A DNA stretch of 5,491 bases from an uncultured Collinsella sp. (GTDB lineage: Bacteria; Actinomycetota; Coriobacteriia; Coriobacteriales; Coriobacteriaceae), in the NCBI GenBank assembly GCA_947001705.1, contig CAMQHT010000059.1:1-5491 (forward strand), read 5' to 3'. A program made the translations under genes and the position numbers. A model generated the notes under the pieces. That model was not told the origin of the DNA and made no database searches. It saw nothing but the letters and a program-made list of their open reading frames with translations. Shown here in pieces: positions 5,453 through 5,491 of this stretch (positions are counted from its first letter, which is position 1; each line of letters begins with the position of its first letter).

Positions 5453-5491
5453 CTACTCGCAGAGCAGCTTAGCGATCTGGACGGCGTTGGT
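5453..5491 (-). CDS. asd: C-terminal end of a gene, probably aspartate-semialdehyde dehydrogenase (partial)
   Basis: Only the last 12 codons and a TAG stop (5453-5455) are in the window; the minus strand reads TNAVQIAKLLCE. Aspartate-semialdehyde dehydrogenases characteristically end in a sequence like KGAA(L/S)NAVQIAELL, which this matches closely; that enzyme makes the branch-point aldehyde for lysine, diaminopimelate, threonine and methionine synthesis. The rest of the gene lies beyond the right edge. The identification rests on this short tail alone, so another protein with a similar end cannot be excluded. The large palindrome follows 14 bases after the stop. Confidence 0.65.
   Translation of the reverse strand, partial: TNAVQIAKLLCE

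Noticed and set aside
4513..5472. 319-residue plus-strand open frame through the methyltransferase and the repeat region
   Set aside because: Low-complexity Arg/Pro/Ser/Ala translation crossing the repeats and palindrome, antisense to a clear gene for half its length.

Overview
The window is high-GC bacterial chromosome carrying ordinary housekeeping and regulatory genes. GC-rich codon use, good AAGGAG ribosome sites, GTG starts and the mix of families point to an actinobacterium. My best guess, from the general look of the proteins and the GC-rich intergenic hairpins, is a gut Coriobacteriia close to Collinsella. This placement is inference; there is no rRNA or other marker here.

Layout, left to right. 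At 46-1212 (+) is a CLC-type antiporter whose key residues match the fluoride-exporting CLC-F branch rather than ordinary chloride CLCs; its true start may lie just before the window. It converges on an AIM24/TIGR00266-family protein (1282-1956, -). Next come a sensor histidine kinase (2123-3502, -) and its OmpR/PhoB-type response regulator (3499-4188, -). These two form a translationally coupled operon (regulator first, 4-base overlap) that ends in a symmetrical hairpin overlapping the kinase stop codon. A methylated-DNA--protein-cysteine methyltransferase (4417-4995, -) follows. The last 39 bases hold the C-terminal end of a minus-strand gene that reads like aspartate-semialdehyde dehydrogenase.

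The genes do not form one pathway. They are a fluoride exporter, a conserved protein of unknown role, a two-component system with unknown signal, a DNA alkylation repair enzyme and the end of a lysine/threonine biosynthesis gene.

The least ordinary part is the 457-base gap at 4996-5452. It holds about three copies of a 52-53 base tandem repeat, each containing a GC hairpin. It also holds a 130-base, almost completely self-complementary palindrome (28 bp perfect outer arms, 16 bp perfect inner arms) just past the stop codon of the last gene. I see no tRNA, rRNA, CRISPR array or transposase gene, and no clear new multi-gene system.
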